From the NCBI GenBank assembly GCA_937891975.1, contig CALAUA010000011.1, forward strand, positions 1 through 30,290: 30,290 nucleotides of DNA. Reading direction: 5' to 3'. Positions 1 through 5,326 of the stretch are shown here, piece after piece. Source of the stretch: an uncultured Bacteroidales bacterium (lineage in GTDB: Bacteria; Bacteroidota; Bacteroidia; Bacteroidales; Paludibacteraceae). Both the position numbers and the translations under genes were made by a program. The stretch's first letter is position 1. Each line of letters starts with the position of its first letter. The notes below the pieces were generated by a model, which did not search any database, was not told the origin of the DNA, and was given only the letters and a program-made list of their open reading frames with translations.

Positions 1-608
1 TCGCCCGACACATCACGCGTGATACTGGGGTTCTCGCTCTTGCGAGCAATCTTGTCCATTTCATCGATGAAGACAATACCACGCTGTGCTTTCTGCAAGT
101 CGTAGTCCGCATCTTGCAAGAGGCGAACGAGTAGCGACTCCACATCTTCGCCTACATAACCAGCTTCGGTCAGCGCAGTCGCATCCACGATGGCAAATGG
201 CACTTTCAGCAGTTTGGCAATCGTGCGAGCAAGCAGTGTCTTGCCCGTGCCTGTAGAACCGACAAGCAGGATATTGCTCTTCTCTATCTCTACACCGTTG
301 TCATCTTTGGGTTGGAGTACACGCTTGTAGTGGTTGTACACCGCTACGGAAAGGTAGCGCTTGGCTTCGTCCTGACCAATCACATATTGGTCAAGAAAGG
401 CCTTAATCTCTGCAGGTTTAGGTAGGGTGGATAATTCTAGTCCTTCTATTTCTGGATTCTGTGCTTTCTGCACCTGCATCTCCATGATCATCTTGTGCCC
501 TGCCTCGATACACTCGTGGCAGATATACACGCCTGGAATATCTGCGCGAAACAAATCCTTCATCTCACGTCCACAGAACGCACATTTCTCTTGTTTCTTA
601 TTTCCCAT
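1..608 (-). CDS. clpX: ATP-dependent Clp protease ATP-binding subunit ClpX (partial, N-terminal ~202 residues)
   Basis: AAA+ unfoldase that recognises substrates and feeds them to ClpP in the cytoplasm. I translated the minus strand from the ATG at 608. The product begins MGNKKQEKCAFC and has the ClpX zinc-binding domain with Cys9, Cys12, Cys30 and Cys33. The AAA+ core follows with Walker A GSTGTGKT (usually GPTGTGKT or GPTGSGKT, so Ser for Pro is a small deviation), the GYVGEDVE segment, Walker B IVFIDEMDK, and the family signature ARKSENPSITRDVSG running off the window edge. The C-terminal half lies outside the window. clpP is 53 bp upstream on the same strand, so the two probably form one operon driven from the clpP promoter. 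Identification is secure. Confidence 0.97.
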   Translation of the reverse strand, partial: MGNKKQEKCAFCGREMKDLFRADIPGVYICHECIEAGHKMIMEMQVQKAQNPEIEGLELSTLPKPAEIKAFLDQYVIGQDEAKRYLSVAVYNHYKRVLQPKDDNGVEIEKSNILLVGSTGTGKTLLARTIAKLLKVPFAIVDATALTEAGYVGEDVESLLVRLLQDADYDLQKAQRGIVFIDEMDKIARKSENPSITRDVSG

Positions 609-613
609 TTTCT

Positions 614-641
614 CTAAACACTAAACTCTAAACACTAAACA
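614..641. repeat. Four 7-bp units (CTAAACA-type) between clpP and clpX
   Basis: CTAAACA, CTAAACT, CTAAACA, CTAAACA lie head to tail at 614-641, immediately upstream of the clpX start codon. Read on the minus strand they are TGTTTAG units. The same TGTTTAG word recurs on the plus strand at 10694-10735. Confidence 0.85.
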
Positions 642-661
642 GTAGCGAAGCGTTCACTAAA

Positions 662-1321
662 CTACTTCTTAGTATACACTTTGTCAATCATTCCATACTC
701 CAATGCCTCGTTAGCGGTCATCCAATAATCGCGGTCGGCATCTTGGCGAATCTTATCCATTGTTTGCCCCGAGTGGTCGGAGATGATCTGATAGAGTTCG
801 TCTTTGAGTTTGAGTATCTCTTTGGCTGTGATCTCGATGTCAGATGCTTGCCCTTGGATACCGCCCATAGGTTGGTGGATCATCACGCGGCTATGAGGCA
901 ACGCAGCACGCATCCCCTTCTCGCCTGCTACGAGCAGTACCGCACCCATGCTAGCTGCCATACCCGTACAGATGGTAGCCACCTTAGAGCCGATAAACTG
1001 CATCGTGTCATAAATACCCAATCCTGCATAGACGCTGCCACCAGGAGTGTTCAGATAGATACTAATATCTCTCTCCGAATCCACAGAGTCCAAGTACAAT
1101 AATTGTGCTTGAATCACGTTGGCAGTATAGTCGTTGACCTCGGTACCAAGGAAAATGATACGGTCCATCATGAGTCGTGAGAACACATCCATCTGTGTCA
1201 CATTCAATTGGCGCTCCTCCAAAATAGAAGGACTGATATAGCTCGCAGAGGCGTTCATCACCTTCTCTACGTGCATGGAGTTCATGCCTTTATCAACGGC
1301 AAATTTCAAAAAGTCGTTCAT
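662..1321 (-). CDS. clpP: ATP-dependent Clp protease proteolytic subunit ClpP
   Basis: Serine protease that forms the tetradecameric chamber of the ClpXP complex in the cytosol. The protein is 219 residues from the chosen start MNDFLKFAV. It contains the nucleophile motif GMAASMGAVLL (Ser), the histidine motif LPHSRVMIHQP and the aspartate in DRDYWM, so the catalytic triad is intact. The LNTPGGSVYAG strand typical of the family is present. An in-frame ATG exists further upstream at 1351, but that codon sits inside the -7 promoter box (1349-1356) and cannot be on the transcript, so the start at 1321 is preferred. The gene is followed by clpX on the same strand. Confidence 0.97.
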   Translation of the reverse strand: MNDFLKFAVDKGMNSMHVEKVMNASASYISPSILEERQLNVTQMDVFSRLMMDRIIFLGTEVNDYTANVIQAQLLYLDSVDSERDISIYLNTPGGSVYAGLGIYDTMQFIGSKVATICTGMAASMGAVLLVAGEKGMRAALPHSRVMIHQPMGGIQGQASDIEITAKEILKLKDELYQIISDHSGQTMDKIRQDADRDYWMTANEALEYGMIDKVYTKK

Positions 1322-1348
1322 AATTAGTGTTTTTTTACATTTAACCTG

Positions 1349-1380
1349 CAAAGATACAACAATTTTTGCACATATGCAAA
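1349..1380 (-). promoter_or_regulatory. Bacteroidota-type promoter of clpP-clpX
   Basis: On the minus strand, TTTG (1380-1377) is followed after 20 bp by TATCTTTG (1356-1349). This matches the Bacteroidota consensus TTTG / TAnnTTTG. It leaves a leader of roughly 20-25 nt before the clpP ATG at 1321. Confidence 0.85.
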
Positions 1381-1387
1381 TTTTCGA

Positions 1388-1840
1388 TTATTTATCGCAC
1401 AGAAGACCATGGCATCCCTCTACGATGTCGCGGTATGTAACCTCAAAATCGCCTGTGTACCAAGGGTCGGCTACGTCGCGGTTCAGAAAGCGGCGAATCT
1501 TGGGTTCTGGCAAAGCCGCATCTTGTTCCAAGAGGTCATTACCCAGCACGCGTGCCAGATTGCGGATATTGTAGTTCTCCATGCAGAGGATGAAATCAAA
1601 ATGCGCGTAGTCCGCCAAGGTGATTTGTCGGGCATAGTGACGGGTGAAAGGTACGTTGTGTGCGGTGAGGCAGCGTTTGGCGGGTGGATAGATATCGTTG
1701 CCAATCTCCTCGCGCGAAGTGGCGCAAGAGTCGATTTCCCATTGATCAGATGCCCCTGCCTGAGCCACCATATGGCGCATTATCATCTCTGCCATTACGC
1801 TGCGGCAGATATTGCCGTGACATACAAATAGTACTTTCAT
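1388..1840 (-). CDS. Low-molecular-weight protein-tyrosine phosphatase
   Basis: Cytosolic phosphatase of the LMW-PTP family, which hydrolyses phosphotyrosine or related phosphoesters. The 150-residue protein starts MKVLFVCHGNICRS. This is the P-loop C-x5-R, with Cys7 as nucleophile, Arg13 and the conserved Cys12 next to Arg. The general-acid loop is present as VADPWYTGDF (Asp125). Length is typical for the family. It starts 3 bp after the stop of the DUF486-type gene, so it is the third gene of the ttcA-like operon. Its physiological substrate cannot be deduced. There are no exopolysaccharide kinase genes nearby, so a role in capsule control is not indicated. Confidence 0.93.
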   Translation of the reverse strand: MKVLFVCHGNICRSVMAEMIMRHMVAQAGASDQWEIDSCATSREEIGNDIYPPAKRCLTAHNVPFTRHYARQITLADYAHFDFILCMENYNIRNLARVLGNDLLEQDAALPEPKIRRFLNRDVADPWYTGDFEVTYRDIVEGCHGLLCDK

Positions 1841-1843
1841 ATC

Positions 1844-2212
1844 TTACTTAAATCCAAAAACAAAATACACCGCAGCCACAAGGCAGAGTGCTGCTACGAT
1901 GTGGTTCCACTTGATTTGCATCTGAAAAGCGATGACCGAAAAGAGGATAAACACCACAAGGGTGATGACCTCTTGTAGAATCTTGAGCTGCATGAGGGAA
2001 AATGGGCCACCATTGCCCTCAAAACCGATGCGGTTGGCAGGCACTTGCAGGCAGTACTCGAAGAATGCAATGCCCCACGAAATGGCGATTACTCCTATCA
2101 ATGGGAGGGTTTTGAACCAAGAAAACTCAGCCATCTTCAGATGGCCATACCAAGCCAGCGTCATAAATACGTTGGACGCCACTAAAAGTAATATTGTGTA
2201 AAAACTGTTCAT
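1844..2212 (-). CDS. DUF486 / DMT-like small membrane protein
   Basis: 122-residue inner-membrane protein with four hydrophobic segments, roughly residues 4-24, 35-52, 80-100 and 104-120. Motifs such as NVFMTLAWYGHLK, ISWGIAFFEYCLQVPANR and LKILQEVITL match the DUF486 family, which is distantly related to small drug/metabolite transporters. The transported substrate is unknown and I do not assign one. It lies between the ttcA-like gene (53 bp upstream) and the LMW phosphatase (3 bp downstream), consistent with one operon. The family call rests on recognition of the motif pattern; the membrane topology is visible directly. Confidence 0.85.
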   Translation of the reverse strand: MNSFYTILLLVASNVFMTLAWYGHLKMAEFSWFKTLPLIGVIAISWGIAFFEYCLQVPANRIGFEGNGGPFSLMQLKILQEVITLVVFILFSVIAFQMQIKWNHIVAALCLVAAVYFVFGFK

Positions 2213-2231
2213 ATTTCTTAGGTTAACGGAC

Positions 2232-2279
2232 GGCTTCGCCTACAGGACGCCCTGTGGGCTATAGGTTATAGGCGATGGG
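2232..2279. repeat. Micro-hairpins plus 7-bp units at the 3' end of the ttcA-like gene
   Basis: GGC-TTC-GCC (2232-2240) and GCCC-TGT-GGGC (2249-2259) are two successive triloop hairpins. They are followed by the heptads CTATAGG, TTATAGG, CGATGGG (2259-2279). The TAA stop of the ttcA-like gene (2266-2268, minus strand) lies inside the heptad array. Confidence 0.7.
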
Positions 2280-3024
2280 GCAAATAATCGGACTTAATAT
2301 TCTCCATCGCACTAAAGATAGAATCACGCACATTGGGATTGAGTGCCTCTAATTGGTTGAGTAGCTGCTTCACCTCTGCGCGGTTGCTGGCTTTCTCAAG
2401 TGGGCATAGCTTAGTTTGCTTCTCATAACCGCTAAGTGCTGCATAGTGAGCAATGTCTTGTTCTTCGATGAGGCATAGTGGACGAATCATTTGGATAGGC
2501 ATCTTGTCCATTTGCAAGAGGGGTGGAATAGTAGCCACACTGCCTTGGAAGATGAGGTTCATGAGTAGGGTCTCCACGAGGTCGTCTTTGTGATGCCCGA
2601 GGGCAATCTTGTTGCAACCCAGTTCTTGTGCTACATCAAAGAGCACTTTGCGCCTATACCACGAACACAGGAAACAGGGATCTTTCTCCTTTTGGATTTC
2701 CGATTTCCGACTCCCGATTTCCGTATCGCGTACTATAAAAGGTACGTGCACGCGCGCGCAAAAGTCTTCGAGGTAACTGAGGTCGGAGTGGTAGTCGCGC
2801 TCTTTGACGCGCACATGCACTGCGGTCACTTGGAAGCGTGGCACGTGAATCTGTGCGCGTTTGCCGAGCAGTTCGACCAAAGCCAACGAATCTTTGCCAC
2901 CGCTCAATCCGATAAGGATATGATCGCCATCAGCAATCAATCCATAATCGGCGCACGCCTTGTGGAAGCGCTTAGTCAAGCGAGTGTGCAAACGACCTAG
3001 TTCTTTTTCCTGTTGCGTTTTCAT
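2266..3024 (-). CDS. ttcA: TtcA-like tRNA 2-thiocytidine synthetase (PP-loop ATPase)
   Basis: Probable iron-sulfur-dependent enzyme that thiolates cytidine 32 of tRNA using ATP. The 252-residue protein has the PP-loop SGGKDS at residues 41-46. A CxxC pair at Cys117/Cys120 sits in the sequence PCFLCSWYRR, and a further cysteine at Cys207 is positioned like the third cluster ligand of E. coli TtcA. The GHHKDDLVETLLMNLIFQG segment (around residues 143-161) is typical of TtcA and distinguishes it from TilS. Residues about 101-112, just before the CxxC pair, are encoded by four 7-bp repeats (2694-2721) that look like an inserted linker. It is first in the operon with the DUF486-type and phosphatase genes. 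The general family is secure; specificity for C32 is inferred. Confidence 0.88.
   Translation of the reverse strand: MKTQQEKELGRLHTRLTKRFHKACADYGLIADGDHILIGLSGGKDSLALVELLGKRAQIHVPRFQVTAVHVRVKERDYHSDLSYLEDFCARVHVPFIVRDTEIGSRKSEIQKEKDPCFLCSWYRRKVLFDVAQELGCNKIALGHHKDDLVETLLMNLIFQGSVATIPPLLQMDKMPIQMIRPLCLIEEQDIAHYAALSGYEKQTKLCPLEKASNRAEVKQLLNQLEALNPNVRDSIFSAMENIKSDYLPHRL
2694..2721. repeat. Four 7-bp units inside the ttcA-like coding sequence
   Basis: GGATTTC, CGATTTC, CGACTCC, CGATTTC run consecutively. On the coding (minus) strand they read GAAATC/GGGAGTC-like words. They encode the charged linker TEIGSRKSEIQKE just upstream of the cluster-binding CxxC. Confidence 0.75.
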
Positions 3025-3041
3025 TTTTTTGTATTATTCCT

Positions 3042-3069
3042 GAGTCGGGTGTCCGGAATCGGGAGTCAC
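3042..3069. repeat. Four 7-bp units in the ttcA-like leader
   Basis: GAGTCGG, GTGTCCG, GAATCGG, GAGTCAC are consecutive heptads in the 5' untranslated region. They resemble the words found inside the gene at 2694-2721 and at the end of xerC/D at 29636-29663. Confidence 0.7.
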
Positions 3070-3108
3070 GTTGCTCTATAACTGATTGCCAATACCCGAA
3101 ATACTGTG

Positions 3109-3141
3109 CAAAGGTAGTGAAAAATCGGTATATATCACAAA
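3109..3141 (-). promoter_or_regulatory. Promoter of the ttcA-like operon
   Basis: On the minus strand, TTTG (3141-3138), a 21-bp spacer and TACCTTTG (3116-3109). It is followed by an ~80-nt leader that contains the heptad repeat. It diverges from the tRNA promoter at 3187-3218. Confidence 0.75.
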
Positions 3142-3186
3142 AAAAGTCAATAAAAAGCACTTTTTTGTCATTTTTTTTGCAAAATA

Positions 3187-3218
3187 TTTGGTCAGTTCAA
3201 AAAAAAGCAGTACCTTTG
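3187..3218 (+). promoter_or_regulatory. Promoter of the tRNA operon
   Basis: TTTG (3187-3190), a 20-bp spacer and TACCTTTG (3211-3218), 40 bp upstream of the first tRNA. The AT-rich block just upstream (AAAAAGCACTTTTTTG and following) is repeated at 30068-30103 and 30254-30290. Confidence 0.85.
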
Positions 3219-3257
3219 CACCCGCTTTCGGTTGAGAGCGATGTTCTTTAATATTTT

Positions 3258-3330
3258 GCGGCAATAGCTCAGTTGGTAGAGCACAACCTTGCCAAGGTTG
3301 GGGTCGCGAGTTCGAGTCTCGTTTGCCGCT
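3258..3330 (+). tRNA. tRNA-Gly (anticodon GCC)
   Basis: A 73-nt cloverleaf. The acceptor stem GCGGCAA pairs with TTGCCGC and the discriminator base is T. The D-arm is AGCTCAGTTGGTAGAGC, the anticodon loop reads TTGCCAA, and the T-loop is TTCGAGT. No CCA is encoded. It is first in a three-tRNA operon. Confidence 0.96.
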
Positions 3331-3430
3331 CTATAGAGATGAGCAGGACATAGTTCCTGCTTTCATTTTCTAAAAAGGTCTTTGAATACGGAAAAGAATC
3401 GGCAGTCGATACAAAAGTCGCTGACGCGAC

Positions 3431-3512
3431 GCCCAAATGGCGGAATTGGTAGACGCGCTCGTTTCAGGTGCGAGTGTTGAGAGACGTGCAGGTTCGAGTC
3501 CTGTTTTGGGCA
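3431..3512 (+). tRNA. tRNA-Leu (anticodon CAG)
   Basis: A class II tRNA of 82 nt. The acceptor stem GCCCAAA pairs with TTTGGGC and the discriminator is A. The anticodon stem CTCGT/GCGAG encloses the loop TTCAGGT. The long variable arm TGTTGAGAGACG is typical of leucine tRNAs. No CCA is encoded. Confidence 0.95.
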
Positions 3513-3516
3513 CATC

Positions 3517-3600
3517 GCGCAGGTGGTGAAATTGGTATACACGCTACTTTGAGGGGGTAGTGGTCGCAAGACCGTGTGAGTTCGAGTCTCATCCTGCGCA
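3517..3600 (+). tRNA. tRNA-Leu (anticodon GAG)
   Basis: A class II tRNA of 84 nt, only 4 bp after the previous one. The acceptor stem GCGCAGG pairs with CCTGCGC and the discriminator is A. The anticodon stem CTACT/GGTAG encloses the loop TTGAGGG. The variable arm is TGGTCGCAAGACCG. No CCA is encoded. Confidence 0.95.
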
Positions 3601-3601
3601 C

Positions 3602-3635
3602 AAAGAGAAATCCGAAAGGGTTTCTCTTTTTTTTT
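3602..3635 (+). terminator. Intrinsic terminator of the tRNA operon
   Basis: The stem AAAGAGAAA (3602-3610) pairs with TTTCTCTTT (3621-3629). The loop TCCGAAAGGG can itself close with CC/GG. A T-run to 3635 follows. Confidence 0.9.
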
Positions 3636-3653
3636 GTCATAGTGGGTTGAAAA

Positions 3654-3685
3654 ATTGCAGATATGCAAAAAAAGCACTACCTTTG
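3654..3685 (+). promoter_or_regulatory. Promoter of the Omp28-like gene
   Basis: ATTG (3654-3657), a 20-bp spacer and TACCTTTG (3678-3685), 25 bp before the ATG at 3711. The bases after the -7 box are CAAAC, not the TCGCC seen at the minus-strand secreted-protein genes. Confidence 0.75.
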
Positions 3686-3710
3686 CAAACGAATTATTAT
3701 CAAAATATAT

Positions 3711-5147
3711 ATGAAAAAGATTTCGATTTTTCTATTGCTATTGATAGCAGCAACGATGTCGGTACAAGGCGTGCCAAGCTCTTTTCCTCGTACGTTCTTG
3801 CTGGAGCACTTTACGAGTGAGAATTGCAACAATTGCCCTATGGGAATGAAGTATATCGTGGAGTATTTGGACAAACAGACAACACCCTATATCTGGGTGA
3901 GTCATCATGCTATCTATGGCACAGATGAATATACCTTGGATGAAAGCAATGCGTTGGCAATGGACTTTATGGGCATTTACAATGTACCAAGTGTGGTGTT
4001 TAATCGCACAGAACAAGGTGGAAGATTGGAAGTGGGAGCTACAACGGATTTGGTGACTTGGGTAGAAGAAGGCCGAGTGGCAGAAGGCGATACAGTGGCG
4101 GAAGCATCGGTAGAGATAGAGCATACATATAACAATAAGACCCGCCAATTGGCTATAACGGTGAGTGGGCAGGTGGCCAATGTAGAGCGCAAGGAATACC
4201 TGTTAACTATTTTGATTAAGGAGAATCGATTGGTGGGTAAGCAGGCGGATCAGATTACATCTTGGAAGAAGGTCAATTGGCTAGAATATATGCATCCTCG
4301 CGTGGTGCGCAGTTTTGTGAATGGCACTTTTGGTGATACGGTAAAAGTGGAGAACCAAGCATATAGCTATTCGACCACTTACCAGATGGATAAGGATTGG
4401 GTAGCAGAGAATTGCTGTGTGGTGGCATATCTGACACCGCTAGAAAAACAGCCAATTATCAACGCAGAGCAGGTGGCTGTGGTAGCAGGTACAGAAGGCG
4501 GCGAGCAGTATGGTCCGTATGGCATCACTGAAGCCAAAGGTCCTAGCACAAGTATCAGTTTTGATAGTGTACGCGTGACGAAGTTGAAGGATGATGTATT
4601 GGAAGTTCAGATGGTATCTAATAAAACGATGTCTAGTTATAAAGGCGTCTGCAAACAAGTAGGTTTCGTGTATGTAAATACAGAGGATAGCATACTGGTG
4701 CCTGGTACCTATTCTATTCAAGATGGCAACCACGAGGGTACAATCACAGCAGGTTATCGAGTGGATGAGGAGGAGACTTTGAGAGGTTCAAGATTGGTGT
4801 ATGCGCTATCCACAGATTTGAAGAACGGTATTGTGACTCCAATACATATGTGGCGTATGAGCAAGGGTGAGATGGTGCTGGATGAGAATGGCAATGTATC
4901 ACTGACCTTCACGACATACAACGGCACGACGGTAACCGCGACGGCGGTGTATGATTTTTCTCCAGCGGCGGCAGGAGTGGAGGATGTAGGAGTTCTTATC
5001 TCGCCAGAAGGCTCGAACGATTATTCGCAAGCGAATCTTCAGGGGTTCAGGAGTTCAGGAGTGAGAAAGGTGCTGCGTGAAGGGCGGTTGTTGATAGAGA
5101 AGGAAGGTGAATGGTATAGTGTACTTGGCAGTAAGGTAGCGCAATAG
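3711..5147 (+). CDS. Secreted Omp28-like thioredoxin-fold protein with C-terminal tag
   Basis: 478-residue exported protein. The start MKKISIF at 3711 gives a good type-I signal peptide (about residues 1-20). An ATG 48 bp upstream would lie in front of the promoter -7 box and is rejected. The N-terminal domain has a thioredoxin-like segment LLEHFTSENCNNCPMG with a CNNC redox-type pair, then a YNVPSVVFNR strand with the cis-proline position expected of thioredoxin folds. This pattern is known from Omp28-related outer-membrane proteins of Bacteroidota. A C-terminal beta module (about residues 330-420, with VPGTYSIQDG) is a divergent form of a module in the neighbouring minus-strand proteins. 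The last residues, KVLREGRLLIEKEGEWYSV, are the block's shared tag in a variant form. It is the only member of the block on the plus strand. Redox activity is inferred. Confidence 0.8.
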   Translation: MKKISIFLLLLIAATMSVQGVPSSFPRTFLLEHFTSENCNNCPMGMKYIVEYLDKQTTPYIWVSHHAIYGTDEYTLDESNALAMDFMGIYNVPSVVFNRTEQGGRLEVGATTDLVTWVEEGRVAEGDTVAEASVEIEHTYNNKTRQLAITVSGQVANVERKEYLLTILIKENRLVGKQADQITSWKKVNWLEYMHPRVVRSFVNGTFGDTVKVENQAYSYSTTYQMDKDWVAENCCVVAYLTPLEKQPIINAEQVAVVAGTEGGEQYGPYGITEAKGPSTSISFDSVRVTKLKDDVLEVQMVSNKTMSSYKGVCKQVGFVYVNTEDSILVPGTYSIQDGNHEGTITAGYRVDEEETLRGSRLVYALSTDLKNGIVTPIHMWRMSKGEMVLDENGNVSLTFTTYNGTTVTATAVYDFSPAAAGVEDVGVLISPEGSNDYSQANLQGFRSSGVRKVLREGRLLIEKEGEWYSVLGSKVAQ

Positions 5148-5199
5148 TGCGTTTATTGTGCGTTTATTGTGCGTGAATAGTGCGTGAATAGTGCGTAAT
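5145..5199. repeat. Five 11-bp tandem units starting at the stop codon
   Basis: TAGTGCGTTTA, TTGTGCGTTTA, TTGTGCGTGAA, TAGTGCGTGAA, TAGTGCGTAAT follow each other without gaps. The first three bases are the TAG stop codon of the Omp28-like gene. Core TGCGT is invariant. Confidence 0.9.
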
Positions 5200-5218
5200 T
5201 GACTAGGGGAATGATATG

Positions 5219-5253
5219 AAAACAGCGTGGTTGGAATGACCACGCTGTTTTTT
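5219..5253. terminator. Bidirectional terminator between convergent genes
   Basis: Perfect stem AACAGCGTGGT (5221-5231) and ACCACGCTGTT (5239-5249), with a 7-nt loop, flanked by A-run and T-run. It can end both the plus-strand Omp28-like transcript and the minus-strand transcript of the gene ending at 5327. Confidence 0.9.
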
Positions 5254-5262
5254 GTTAGGGAA

Positions 5263-5323
5263 CTAGTTGTACTAGTGAACTAGTAACTAGGGGCTCTAGG
5301 AGCACTAGGAATACTTATACTAG
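5263..5323. repeat. Cluster of seven CTAG sites
   Basis: CTAG occurs at 5263, 5272, 5280, 5287, 5296, 5305 and 5320, mostly within ACTAG words spaced 7-9 bp apart. The cluster lies immediately 3' of the minus-strand gene that ends at 5327. Confidence 0.85.
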
Positions 5324-5326
5324 ATC

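Noticed and set aside
1322..1351. Longer clpP start at 1351
   Set aside because: The ATG overlaps the -7 promoter box, so it would not be on the mRNA. MNDFLKFAV at 1321 is the better start.
3363..3677. Minus-strand open frame of 104 codons with QDSNLHVSQH and RARLPIPPFG
   Set aside because: It is the antisense of the two leucine tRNA genes and their terminator. Such frames are a well-known false annotation over tRNA-Leu.
5145..5199. Possible CRISPR array (also considered for 26592-26657)
   Set aside because: Units are 11 bp without spacers, and no cas genes are nearby. These are simple tandem repeats.
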